A DNA stretch of 64,000 nucleotides from Bufo bufo (Eukaryota; Chordata; Amphibia; Anura; Bufonidae). Location of the stretch: contig NC_053393.1 of the NCBI RefSeq assembly GCF_905171765.1, positions 191,421,921 to 191,485,920 of the forward strand, in the 5' to 3' direction. The notes under the pieces were generated by a model. The model made no database searches, was not told where the DNA came from, and worked only from the letters and a program-made list of their open reading frames with translations. Made by a program: the position numbers and the translations under genes. Positions 47,685 to 56,905 of the stretch are shown here, in pieces (position 1 is the stretch's first letter; each line of letters begins with the position of its first letter).

Positions 47685-48739
47685 ATAAACTCACCTAAAG
47701 AATTATTAGGAACACCATACTAATACGGTGTTGGACCCCCTTTTGCCTTCAGAACTGCCTTAATTCTACGTGGCATTGATTCAACAAGGTGCTGATAGCA
47801 TTCTTTAGAAATGTTGGCCCATATTAATAGGATAGCATCTTGCAGTTGATGAAGATTTGAGGGATGCACATCCAGGGCACAAAGATCCCGTTCCACCACA
47901 TCCCAAAGATGCTCTAATGGGTTGAGATCTGGTGACTGTGGGGGCCATTTTAGTACAGTAAACTCATTGTCATGTTCAAGAAACCAATTTGAAATGATTC
48001 GAGCTTTGTGACATGGTGCATTATCCTGCTGGAAGTAGCCATCAGAGGATGGATACATGTTCTCATTCTGTTTACGCCAAATTCGGACTCTACCATTTGA
48101 ATGTCTCAACAGAAATCGAGACTCATCAGACCAGGCAACATTTTTCCAGTCTTCAACAGTCCAATTTTGGTGAGCTCGTGCAAATTGTAGCCTCTTTTTC
48201 CTATTTGTAGTGGAGATGAGTGGTACCCGGTGGGGTCTTCTGCTGTTGTAGCCCATCCGCCTCAAGGTTGTGCGTGTTGTGGCTTCACAAATGCTTTGCT
48301 GCATACCTCGGTTGTAACGAGTGGTTATTTCAGTCAACGTTGCTCTTCTATCAGCTTGAATCAGTCGGCCCATTCTCCTCTGACCTCTAGCATCCACAAG
48401 GCATTTTTGCCCACAGGACTGCCACATACTGGATGTTTTTCCCTTTTCACACCATTCTTTGTAAACCCTAGAAATGATTGTGCATGAAAATCCCAGTAAC
48501 TGAGCAGATTGTGAAATAGTCAGACCGGCCCGTCTGGCACCAACAACCATGCCACGCTCAAAATTGCTTAAATCACCTTTCTTTCCCATTCTGACTTTCA
48601 GTTTGGAGTTCAGGAGATTGCCTTGACCAGGACCACCCGCCTAAATGCATTGAAGCAACTGTGATGTGATTGGTTGACTAGATAATTGCATTAATGAGAA
48701 ATAGAACAGGTGTTCCTAATAATTCTTTAGGTGAGTGTA
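47685..48739 (-). mobile_element. Tc1/mariner element, both ends present
   Basis: The terminal inverted repeats are ACTCACCTAAAGAATTATT (left, from about 47688) and AATAATTCTTTAGGTGAGTG (right, to about 48738), bounded by TA. The GGTGTTCCTAATAATTC repeat continues inward. The element encodes one uninterrupted but internally deleted transposase. It is about 1.05 kb. Confidence 0.93.
47720..48589 (-). CDS. Tc1/mariner transposase with in-frame internal deletion
   Basis: An open frame of 289 residues starting MGKKGDLSNFERGMVV. The N-terminal half is the paired-like DNA-binding region (helix-turn-helix near ISQSAQLLGF, then LTEITTRYN and RRMGYNSRRPHRVPL). WSDESRF has the first catalytic Asp, FQQDNAPCH the second and SPDLNPLEHLW the Glu. 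Second Asp and Glu are separated by 36 residues (DD36E-type spacing). First and second Asp are only 34 residues apart, against about 91 in the Tc1 copy at the window start, so roughly 57 residues of the catalytic core, including the glycine-rich part, are missing without loss of frame. The protein probably cannot catalyse transposition but could still bind DNA. It ends KAKGGPTPY, as in the family. Confidence 0.9.
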   Translation of the reverse strand: MGKKGDLSNFERGMVVGARRAGLTISQSAQLLGFSCTIISRVYKEWCEKGKTSSMWQSCGQKCLVDARGQRRMGRLIQADRRATLTEITTRYNRGMQQSICEATTRTTLRRMGYNSRRPHRVPLISTTNRKKRLQFARAHQNWTVEDWKNVAWSDESRFLLRHSNGRVRIWRKQNENMYPSSDGYFQQDNAPCHKARIISNWFLEHDNEFTVLKWPPQSPDLNPLEHLWDVVERDLCALDVHPSNLHQLQDAILLIWANISKECYQHLVESMPRRIKAVLKAKGGPTPY

Positions 48740-48751
48740 TGTGACTGTAAT

Positions 48752-48756
48752 GTTGT
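48752..48756. repeat. 5-bp target duplication GTTGT, left copy
   Basis: GTTGT directly before the 5' LTR equals GTTGT directly after the 3' LTR (54063-54067). This confirms both borders of the chromovirus as one intact insertion. Confidence 0.95.
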
Positions 48757-49287
48757 TGTCACAGCCAGACAGCTGAGAAGCGCTCACAGGAGCTTCTCAG
48801 ATCCTCCTCCTTGAATTTCTTTGTTTTGGTTTAGTTTCTCATCTCGTTAGTCTATCTCAGCTGTCATGCTGTTGGACTGATTGCTACCCTTTAAATTCCT
48901 CCCCATAATGCAGTAGTGTGCGGCTGATACAACTTCCTGGAGTGTGTGTGCATGCTGTTCCCAGTACTCAGTCGTCACTCGTCTGCAAGATAAGTGCTGT
49001 TTATGTATTTATGATTTTGTCTTTTCTGGATCCAGGTGACCCTGACTCCCTCCGTGTCAGTGTAGGGAGCCGGTGGTCGTGTCCCCTCACTATTGTAGGG
49101 TCTTCAGGTAATAGATAGCCGAGGAACGTGGATATGCGCCCATCCACCTTTGGGGTGTTCGCATAGGCTGAGCAGTGAGGGAGAGCGGCAGGTCTATTGC
49201 AGGGGTCTCCCTTTGTTCCTTAGTTGTGGATCCAGAGAGACATTGTTTATATGGTATTGTCTTGTTTCCTGTACACCATCCGTGACA
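48757..49287 (+). repeat. Chromovirus 5' LTR, 531 bp
   Basis: It begins TGTCACAGCC and ends CCGTGACA, with the usual TG..CA borders. A TATA-like TTTAAATT lies at 48890-48897. The predicted RNA start about 30 bp on, near 48920, opens with GCGGCTGATA. Differences from the 3' LTR are at 48966 (A/T), 49137 (C/T) and 49211 (C/G). The motif GAGAAGCGCTCACAGG near the start contains a short palindrome. Confidence 0.96.
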
Positions 49288-49288
49288 T

Positions 49289-49298
49289 TATCAGCCGC
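49289..49298 (+). promoter_or_regulatory. Candidate self-priming primer-binding site
   Basis: TATCAGCCGC, one base after the LTR, does not start with TGG as tRNA-type sites do. It is the exact reverse complement of GCGGCTGATA at 48920-48929, which is where transcription should begin 30 bp after the TTTAAATT box. In Tf1 of fission yeast the 5' end of the RNA folds back to prime at such a site; the same is proposed here. Confidence 0.65.
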
Positions 49299-49314
49299 CA
49301 AAACCGTCTCAAGC

Positions 49315-50205
49315 ATGGATCCGGTTTCACTTTTGGCTGAACGCTTTCAGGGTCTTTCTTTGGAGGTAGCTGATCTCCGTAAGACTTTTTCTCAGTTTCA
49401 AGTGACCGGTTCAGCTTGCGTTCATGGAGTTTGTGCTGAGCCTAAGAAATCGCTCCCGGATACGTTCTCCGGGGGTAGTGAGAATTTTTTGCGTTTTAGA
49501 GAGGCTTGCAAACTCCATTTTCGCCTTCTTCCCCATTCTTCTGGTGATGAAGAACGGAGGGTGGGGATCATTCTATCGCTGCTCAGGGGTAACGCTCAGT
49601 CCTGGGCCTTTTCGCTGCCGGAGGGGGCACGGCCCCTTTGTTCAGTGGATGAATTCTTCTTAGCCCTGGGTCAGATATATGATGATCCGGATCGTATTGC
49701 TCTGGCTGAGTCTAGACTACGTCTGTTATGCCAGGGTAAACAATCCGCAGAGATATACTGTTCAGAATTTCGGATATGGGCAGCAGATATGGGTTGGAAT
49801 GATGCTGCACTCCGAAGTCAATTTTGCTATGGTCTTTCAGAGGGATTGAAAGATGCATTTGCCTTTCATGAAAGACCTACCTCCTTGGATTCTGCTATGT
49901 CTCAGGCTGTTCGTATTGACAGGCGTCTTAGAGAGAGAGGAGAGATCTCTCCTTCCTGTCATACTCAGTCCCGGGACAGTGCAGCGGTCTCATTCTGTGC
50001 ACAGGGGTCTCAGTCGCTGTCAGCCCCTTCTGAGCAGGAGTCCATGCAGCTGGGGTTGATTGCCTCTGACAATAGAAGATTCAGCCCGCAGGGGAGGGTT
50101 TGTTTTTGTTGTGGAGGTATAAATCATCTGGCAAATGTTTGTCCCTCTAAGAGATTCAGGCAGTTTTCTGGGAGTAATAAAGAGACAAAAAGGAAAAAAT
50201 CTTAA
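49315..50205 (+). CDS. gag: Chromovirus Gag
   Basis: This is the structural capsid-nucleocapsid protein, 296 residues from the ATG at 49315 (MDPVSLLAERF). The frame is open further upstream to 49150, but that part lies in the LTR and leader, so the internal ATG is chosen. The N-terminal helical region (EVADLRKTFSQFQ) is followed by the retrotransposon-gag domain (LPDTFSGGSENFLRFREACK through YCSEFRIWAADMGWND and LKDAFAFHERPTSLD). The C-terminal nucleocapsid has one zinc knuckle, CFCCGGINHLANVC (CX2CX4HX4C), and a basic tail ending KETKRKKS. It stops at TAA (50203-50205); pol continues in the same frame. Confidence 0.92.
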   Translation: MDPVSLLAERFQGLSLEVADLRKTFSQFQVTGSACVHGVCAEPKKSLPDTFSGGSENFLRFREACKLHFRLLPHSSGDEERRVGIILSLLRGNAQSWAFSLPEGARPLCSVDEFFLALGQIYDDPDRIALAESRLRLLCQGKQSAEIYCSEFRIWAADMGWNDAALRSQFCYGLSEGLKDAFAFHERPTSLDSAMSQAVRIDRRLRERGEISPSCHTQSRDSAAVSFCAQGSQSLSAPSEQESMQLGLIASDNRRFSPQGRVCFCCGGINHLANVCPSKRFRQFSGSNKETKRKKS

Positions 50206-53200
50206 AAAAATGTTCAGTCTGTTACTATTGGCAGGGTTGAGGCGGAAATTGAAGGTTTTCCGTTTGCTTGTAGTTCCCGTTTTGTCCTGCCTGCTAGGGT
50301 GGCGCTAGAGAGCAAGAGCATTTTTTGTGAGATTTTTGTGGATAGTGGAGCAGCTGTCAACCTCATTGATAATCAATTTGCAATAACTCATGGTTTCCAG
50401 GTATGCACTTTGGGAAAAGATATTCCTGTTTTTGCTATTGATTCAGCTCCACTTTCTCAGAAATCATTAAAGGGCATAGTTCACAATATCCGTTTAATTG
50501 TGAGTGATACTCATGTTGATGATGTGTCATGTTTCGTCCTTAGCGGTTTGCCTACTCCTCTAGTGTTGGGGCTACCCTGGCTCACTAAACATAACCCCAC
50601 CATTGATTGGCAAGCGAGGCAAATAAATGGTTGGAATAACTTTTGCAGAGAGAATTGCCTCATAACATCTGTTTCTGAGGTTTCTACTAAGACTGTACCA
50701 CCTTTCCTCTCTGAATTTTTGGATGTCTTCTCTGAGAGTGGAGTTCAGGGTTTGCCTCCGCACAGGGAGTATGATTGCCCTATTAATCTCATCCCAGGCG
50801 CCAAGCTGCCTAAATCTCGTTTATACAATCTCTCCCAACCTGAGAGGGTCGCTATGCGTGCTTATATCTCTGAGAGTCTGAGAAAAGGACACATACGATC
50901 CTCGAAGTCACCTGTAGCCGCTGTTTTTTTCTTTGTTAAGAAAAAAGATGGTTCTTTAAGACCTTGTCTGGATTTCAGGGAGCTGAACAGTATCACTATT
51001 CGTGATCCTTATCCGCTTCCTCTGATCCCGGACCTGTTTAACCAGGTTGTTGGGGCTAAAGTCTTTTCCAAATTAGACCTAAGAGGGGCATACAACCTGG
51101 TTAGGGTCAGAGAAGGAGACGAATGGAAGACGGCTTTCAATACCCCTGAGGGCCATTTTGAGAATTTAGTTATGCCTTTTGGTTTGATGAATGCCCCAGC
51201 CGTTTTTCAGCATTTCGTCAACAGCATTTTTTATCATTTAATGGGAAAATTTGTATTAGTGTATTTGGATGACATTTAGATTTTTTCTCCTGATTTCAAG
51301 ACTCATAAGGAACACTTACGTCAGGTCTTGCTCATCCTGCGGGAGAATAAATTATACGCGAAACTGGAAAAATGTGTGTTTGCGGTTCCAGAAATCCAAT
51401 TTCTGGGGTTTCTTGTCTCCGCTTCTGGTTTTCGCATGGACCCCGAGAAGGTCCGCGCTGTGCTTAAGTGGGAGCTTCCTGAGAATCAGAAGGCGCTGAT
51501 GCATTTTTTGGGCTTTGCCAATTATTACAGGAAATTTATTTTGAATTATTCCTCTGTTGTTAAACCACTCACTGATATGACCAGAAAGGGGGTAGATTTT
51601 TCTTCCTGGTCGGTAGAGGCGCGTAAGGCCTTTTCTAATATCAAGGAGAGTTTTGCTTCCGCTCCCATCCTAGTACAACCTGATATTTCTTTACCCTTCA
51701 TAGTTGAGGTTGATGCTTCTGAGGTAGGGGTGGGTGCGGTCTTGTCTCAGGGTTCCTCTCCTGCCAAATGGCAACCGTGTGCCTTTTTCTCAAAGAAACT
51801 CTCCTCCGCAGAGAGAAATTATGATGTGGGAGATAGGGAATTGTTGGCCATCAAGTTGGCTTTTGAGGAATGGCGCCATTGGCTAGAGGGAGCCAGACAC
51901 CCTATTACCGTGTTTACTGACCATAAAAATCTGGCCTACTTGGAGTCAGCCAAGCGTCTGAACCCGAGACAGGCCAGATGGTCTTTGTTCTTTTCAAGGT
52001 TTAATTTTGTTGTTACGTTCCGCCCTGGGGTTAAGAATGTGAAGGCCGATGCCCTGTCACGTTGTTTTCCGGGAGGTGGGAATTTTGAAGACCCGGGTCC
52101 CATTTTGGCTGAAGGTGTGGTGGTCTCTGCTCTTTTTCCTGAATTGGAGGCAGGGGTGCAGGCAGCCCAGTCAGAAGCTCCTGATCTTTGTCCTCCTGGG
52201 AGGTTGTTTGTGCCTCTCGCTTTGAGACACAAGATTTTTAAAGAACACCACGACACGGTCCTTGCTGGGCACCCGGGGGCAAGAGCCACACTGGATCTCA
52301 TCGCTCGGAGATTCTGGTGGCCTGCGCTTCGTAAGTCGGTTGAGGGTTTTGTGGCAGCTTGCGAGACTTGCGCTCGTGCCAAGGTCCCTCATTCACGGCC
52401 ATCAGGTCCTCTCCTTCCTTTGCCCATTCCTTCCCGTTCTTGGACACATCTGTCCATGGACTTCATAACGGACTTGCCTCGTTCCTCGGGGAAGTCTGTG
52501 ATTCTGGTGGCGGTGGACCGTTTTAGCAAAATGGTGCATTTTATCCCTTTTCCTGGTTTGCCCAATGCTAAGACGCTGGCGCAGGCATTTATTGACCACA
52601 TTGTCAAATTGCATGGGATTCCTTCAGACATAGTCTCTGATAGGGGCACGCAGTTTGTTTCCAGATTCTGGAAGGCTTTCTGTTCTCGCTTGGGGGTTCG
52701 GTTGTCATTCTCTTCTGCTTTCCATCCGCAGTCGAATGGCCAGACAGAGCGCGTCAATCAGAATCTGGAGACATATCTGCGCTGTTTTGTGGCAGAGAAT
52801 CAGGAGGATTGGTGTTCTTTTTTGTCCCTTGCTGAGTTTGCTTTAAATAACCATCGTCAGGAGTCCTCTGATAAGTCACCATTTTTTGGTGCATATGGGT
52901 TCCATCCGCAGTTTGGGACTTTCTCGGGAGAGTGCTCTTCTGGTTTGCCTGATGAGGACAGATTCTCCTCGTCTTTGTCATCTATTTGGCAAAAGATTCA
53001 GGATAATCTAAAGAGCATGAGTGAGAGATATAAGCGTGTGGCGGATAAGAGACGTGTGCCTGGTCCGGACCTGAATGTTGGTGATCTGGTGTGGTTTTCT
53101 ACCAAGAATATCAAATTGAAGGTTCCCTCCTGGAAGTTGGGTCCTAGGTTTATTGGGCCTTACAAGATCCTGTCTGTCATCAATCCTGTTGCCTACCGTC

Positions 53201-53589
53201 TTGATCTTCCTCAGACTTGGAAGATCCATAATGTTTTTCATAAGTCCTTATTGAAACCTTATGTTCAACCTATTGTACCCTCGCCTTTGCCTCCTCCTCC
53301 GATTATGGTTGATGGGAATCTTGAATTTCAGGTCTCTAGGATTGTGGATTCTCGTCTTGTCCGCGGTTCCCTCCAATACCTCGTTCATTGGGAGGGTTAT
53401 GGTCCTGAGGAGAGGATGTGGGTCCCAGTGACGGACATTAAGGCCTCTCGTCTCATCAGGGCCTTCCATAGGTCCCATCCTGAGAAGGTGGGCTCTGAGT
53501 GTCCGGAGTCCACTCCTAGAGGGAGGGGTACTGTCACAGCCAGACAGCTGAGAAGCGCTCACAGGAGCTTCTCAGATCCTCCTCCTTGA
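50206..53589 (+). pseudogene. pol: Chromovirus Pol (PR-RT-RNaseH-IN-chromodomain), one internal stop
   Basis: The frame follows gag directly without a shift. Domains in order: aspartic protease ([11 protein letters not shown], Asp codon 50341); reverse transcriptase ([24 protein letters not shown] at 51262-51273); a TAG stop at 51277-51279, two codons after YLDD; the rest of RT; RNase H (VEVDASEVGVGAVLSQ, NYDVGDRELLAI, VFTDHKNLAYL); integrase with an HHCC finger (HHDTVLAGH and CETCARAK) and catalytic Asp at 52459, Asp at 52639 and Glu at 52747 (DD35E); and a chromodomain (VSRIVDSRLVRGSLQYLVHW to 53490). The stop TGA lies 58 bp inside the 3' LTR. Apart from the TAG the frame is clean. Confidence 0.93.
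53518..53528 (+). promoter_or_regulatory. Polypurine tract of the chromovirus
   Basis: AGAGGGAGGGG, 3 bp before the 3' LTR, is the expected plus-strand priming site. It overlaps the end of the pol reading frame. Confidence 0.85.
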
Positions 53590-54062
53590 ATTTCTTTGTT
53601 TTGGTTTAGTTTCTCATCTCGTTAGTCTATCTCAGCTGTCATGCTGTTGGACTGATTGCTACCCTTTAAATTCCTCCCCATAATGCAGTAGTGTGCGGCT
53701 GATACAACTTCCTGGAGTGTGTGTGCATGCTGTTCCCAGTTCTCAGTCGTCACTCGTCTGCAAGATAAGTGCTGTTTATGTATTTATGATTTTGTCTTTT
53801 CTGGATCCAGGTGACCCTGACTCCCTCCGTGTCAGTGTAGGGAGCCGGTGGTCGTGTCCCCTCACTATTGTAGGGTCTTCAGGTAATAGATAGCCGAGGA
53901 ACGTGGATATGTGCCCATCCACCTTTGGGGTGTTCGCATAGGCTGAGCAGTGAGGGAGAGCGGCAGGTCTATTGCAGGGGTCTCCGTTTGTTCCTTAGTT
54001 GTGGATCCAGAGAGACATTGTTTATATGGTATTGTCTTGTTTCCTGTACACCATCCGTGACA
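53532..54062 (+). repeat. Chromovirus 3' LTR, 531 bp
   Basis: Same length and borders as the 5' LTR, with three substitutions. GTTGT (54063-54067) follows as the second target-duplication copy. Confidence 0.96.
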
Positions 54063-54067
54063 GTTGT

Positions 54068-54314
54068 ATATTATTGCTACATTGTTATAAATTTTATTAC
54101 TTGTATTTTATGGGGATTTAATGAATATTTTCTGCATATGTCAATCTGGTTGCCAAGTGTATGAGTGCTCGCTCATTTTCCTATTACTACATTTGCCTTT
54201 TAAGAGAGGGTGGGGTGATTCCCTCTATATGAGCTTGCAGCACCATACCTTAACTACTTGCTAGTGAGCCACCACAACCTACCACTATTTTTTGTAATGA
54301 AAATGTGAAGACAA
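54068..54314. other. Flank of the chromovirus, no gene
   Basis: AT-rich sequence, perhaps the continuation of the repeat interrupted at 47684. Nothing else is recognised. Confidence 0.3.
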
Positions 54315-55500
54315 AATTTTGCCTGGACATCATTATTCAGACCCTTTACTATGACACTTGAAATTTAGCTCTGGGGGCCTCCTATTTCTCTTGATAATTT
54401 TTTTAATGTTTCTTGATTGGAGTCCACTTGTGGTAAATTCAGCTGGACATGATTTGGAGAGATAAACCCCTTTCTATATAAGGTTTCACAGCTGACAATG
54501 CATTTCAGAGCAAAAACCAAGCCATGAGGAGGAAAGAACTGCCTGTAGAGCTCAGAGACAGGAGTAAGTTGAGAAGAGTACAAAACATTTCTGTGGCACT
54601 GAAAGTTCTCAAGAGCACAGTAACCTCTATAATCAGAACTCTTCCTAAAGCTGGCTTCTACTACCAAACTAAGTAATCAGGGGAAAAGGGCCTTTGGTAA
54701 AAAGGGCAGTAAGATCCCAATGGTCACTCTGACTGAGCTCCAAAGATCCTGTGTGCAGATGGGAGAAATTTCCCAAAGGTCAGCCATCACTGCAATATTC
54801 CATCAATCTGGGCTTTATGCCCATAAGCCTCTCATCATTAAAAGAGACATTAAAGTTTTTCAAAAAGTACATAAAGCACTTTCAGACTGGAAGAACCAAG
54901 ATTCTCTGGTCTGATGAAACCAAAGTTGAACTTTTTGGCTTCAATTCTAAGGCTCTTGTTTGGAGGAAACCAGGCAGTACCCAATACCATTCCTACGATG
55001 AAGCATGGTGGTGGTAGTATCATGTTGTGGGGTATTATTTTTCAGCAGCTGGGACAGGGAACCTGATCAGAAATAAAAAAAAGCTGAATGGCGCAAAGTT
55101 GGGACAAAGGTTTACCTTCCAGCAAGACAATGACCCTAAGCACACAGCCAAGGCAACACTGCAGTGATTTAGGGGCCGCTCTGTGAATGTCCTTGAGTGG
55201 CCTAGTCAGAGCCCTGGCTTGAATGCAATCAAATATGTCTGGAGAGACCTGAAAATGGTTGTCTACCAACAGTCCCCATTCAGTCCGACAGAGCTTGAGA
55301 GGATATGCAAAGAAGAAAAGCAGAAACTCCCCAAACTAGATACGGTATACAAAACTTCTGACATCATACTCAAGAAGATTAGAAGCTGTAATCGCTGTTG
55401 CAGGTGCTTCAACTAAGTACTTAGTAAAAGGTCTGAATAATTATGTACATTTTCCTTTTCAACAAATTAGCAAGAGTTTAATCATTCAGTTTTCACTTTG
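54315..55500 (+). pseudogene. Tc1 transposon with dead transposase
   Basis: The left part has TTATTCAGACCCTTTACTATG, a Tc1-type subterminal motif, and the right part has the inverse-like GGTCTGAATAATTATG near 55429. Transposase pieces: RKELPVELRDR near 54530; VTLTELQRSCVQMGEISQRS (54720 frame); SDETKVELFGFNSKALVWRK (54751 frame) with the first Asp; [12 protein letters not shown] near 55115 with the second Asp; then [17 protein letters not shown] (55183 frame). There the motif Asp before LN is Gly and the catalytic Glu is Lys. Several frameshifts and a stop (TGA near 55165) also occur. Dead. Confidence 0.9.
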
Positions 55501-56166
55501 TGATTATGGGGTACTGAATGGGGTGTTCGGTCGAGTATAATGGAAGTCAATAGGAGAACCCAAGCATTTAACCAAGTACCCTCTGCTCTGAAAATGCCTG
55601 GTTCATAGGAAAATGTCAGAAATTGATGGAAACACCACTGAAATGGTTCTGGAACAGCAAGGGGAGGGTGTCTGGATGCATCTTGTACTCGCAGGTCACT
55701 GCTGGGAACGATGTTGTCTGAATAGTACGCCACTTTTACAGAATGACAATATTACGCACAAAACTGAAGGAAAGAAAATCGATTTTAGAGGAAAAATTGA
55801 TAGAAAACATTCTTTCCTATATATTTACTTGTATATAATGTGCAAGTGCTGTCAAAAATTACAAATCAGAGGCACTCTGATACAACCTGTAGATCACATA
55901 ATGGAGGGCCTCATTCACATTGTGGTACAATGGTCCATGTAGTGGAACTCCTACACTTATAAAGCCTATGCACTAAGTGAAAGGGCTGCCAAAAATTACA
56001 AGGAACCGGCACTCCAATGCACCCTTTGTTACACATAAAGGAGGGCATAATACATAGCCTTGAAAAATTATGATTGATGGCCTGCTGGTGACCCACAAAA
56101 ATATTTGGAGCAAGGGCCTGCTGATCAGACCATCTAAAACATTATGGGCGAGGGCCTTCTGCCGCA

Positions 56167-56361
56167 TTGGTGACTCTAGATAACCTGGGGACGATCACAT
56201 GTCCCCGTGATGGTGACAATATATTCGGATGTCTGCTCTATCAACTTTCAATGTATGTAGACCATGTATAACGGGGGAATCATGGTTCAATTCCGGAGAG
56301 GAAGCCTGAGAAACAGCTACGGCTACCACATCCAAGCAAGGCAGCATGTGCGCAAATTACC
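56167..56361 (+). pseudogene. 18S rRNA-derived fragment inside hAT-3
   Basis: From TTGGTGACTCTAGATAACCT to GCGCAAATTACC this follows eukaryotic 18S rRNA in order: TGACTCTAGATAACCT, a diverged GATCACATGTCCCCGTG stretch, TATCAACTTTC, GGGGAATCATGGTTC, ATTCCGGAGAGG, AGCCTGAGAAAC, CTACCACATCCAAG and GCAAATTACC. These belong to the 5' domain of the small-subunit rRNA. There are many substitutions, a deletion after ATCAACTTTC, and a 7-bp duplication (CAGCTACGGCTACC). It lies on the strand opposite to the transposase, within the distal repeat region. It is not a functional rRNA gene. Confidence 0.9.
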
Positions 56362-56371
56362 TATTAGGTGT

Positions 56372-56905
56372 AATTAGGTGAGGGCCTGCAGGTGAAATGA
56401 CCCTGTAAAAGATTTTAGGTGCAGACCTGCTGGTGAGCTTATCCTATAAAAGATTGTAGGTGAAGGTCTGCTGGTGAGCTGACCCTGTAAAAAATTATAT
56501 GCGAGGACCTGCTGGTGAGCTGACCCTGTAAAAGATTTTAGATGCGGGCCTGCTGGTGAGCTGACTGTGTAAAAGATTTTAGGTGTGGGCCTGCTGGTGA
56601 GCTGACCCTCTAAAACATTATATACGAGGGCCTTCAGGTGAGCTGACCCTGTAAAACATTACATGCAAGGGCATGCACGTGAGCTAACCCTCTAAAAAAT
56701 TAAATGCGAGGGCCTTCTGGTGAGCTTATCCTGTAAAAGATTTGAGGTGCGTGCCTGCTGGTGAGCTGACCCTGTAAAAGATTTTATGTGCAAGCCTGCT
56801 GGTGAGCTGACCCAGTAAAAAATTGTAGGTCAGGGCCTGCTGGTGAGCTGACACTCTAAAAAATTATATGTGAGGGCCTGCATGTGAGCTGACCCTATAA
56901 AACAT
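56372..56905. repeat. Tandem array, ~41-bp unit, about 13 copies
   Basis: The unit is close to GGGCCTGCTGGTGAGCTGACCCTGTAAAAGATTTTAGGTGC. Weaker units also lie on the far side of the 18S segment (GGCCTGCTGGTGACC near 56080, GGGCCTGCTGATCAGACC near 56114). The 18S piece therefore sits inside the array rather than beside it. Confidence 0.88.

Larger units (their letters stand above)
48757..54062 (+). mobile_element. Ty3/Gypsy chromovirus (Tf1/sushi-like), nearly intact
   Basis: A full LTR retrotransposon of 5306 bp: 5' LTR (48757-49287), primer-binding region, gag (49315-50205), pol (50206-53589 with one internal stop), polypurine tract (53518-53528) and 3' LTR (53532-54062). The pol order PR-RT-RNaseH-IN with a C-terminal chromodomain defines a chromovirus, and no env is present. 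The LTRs differ at only three of 531 positions, so it is recent. It lies 18 bp from the end of a Tc1 element. Confidence 0.97.

Noticed and set aside
49288..49305. A tRNA-type primer-binding site
   Set aside because: No TGG start is present and no tRNA 3' end that I know matches; a 10-nt match to the RNA 5' end explains it better.
49150..49314. Gag start at 49150
   Set aside because: This upstream frame lies in the LTR and leader and starts before the end of the LTR; the ATG at 49315 follows the leader and begins the conserved-looking protein.
51936..53562. Minus-strand frames opposite pol
   Set aside because: They are shadows of the GC-rich pol gene.
56162..56366. A functional rRNA gene or rDNA unit
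   Set aside because: Only about 195 bp, with many substitutions and indels, inside a transposon array; no other rRNA sequence is nearby.
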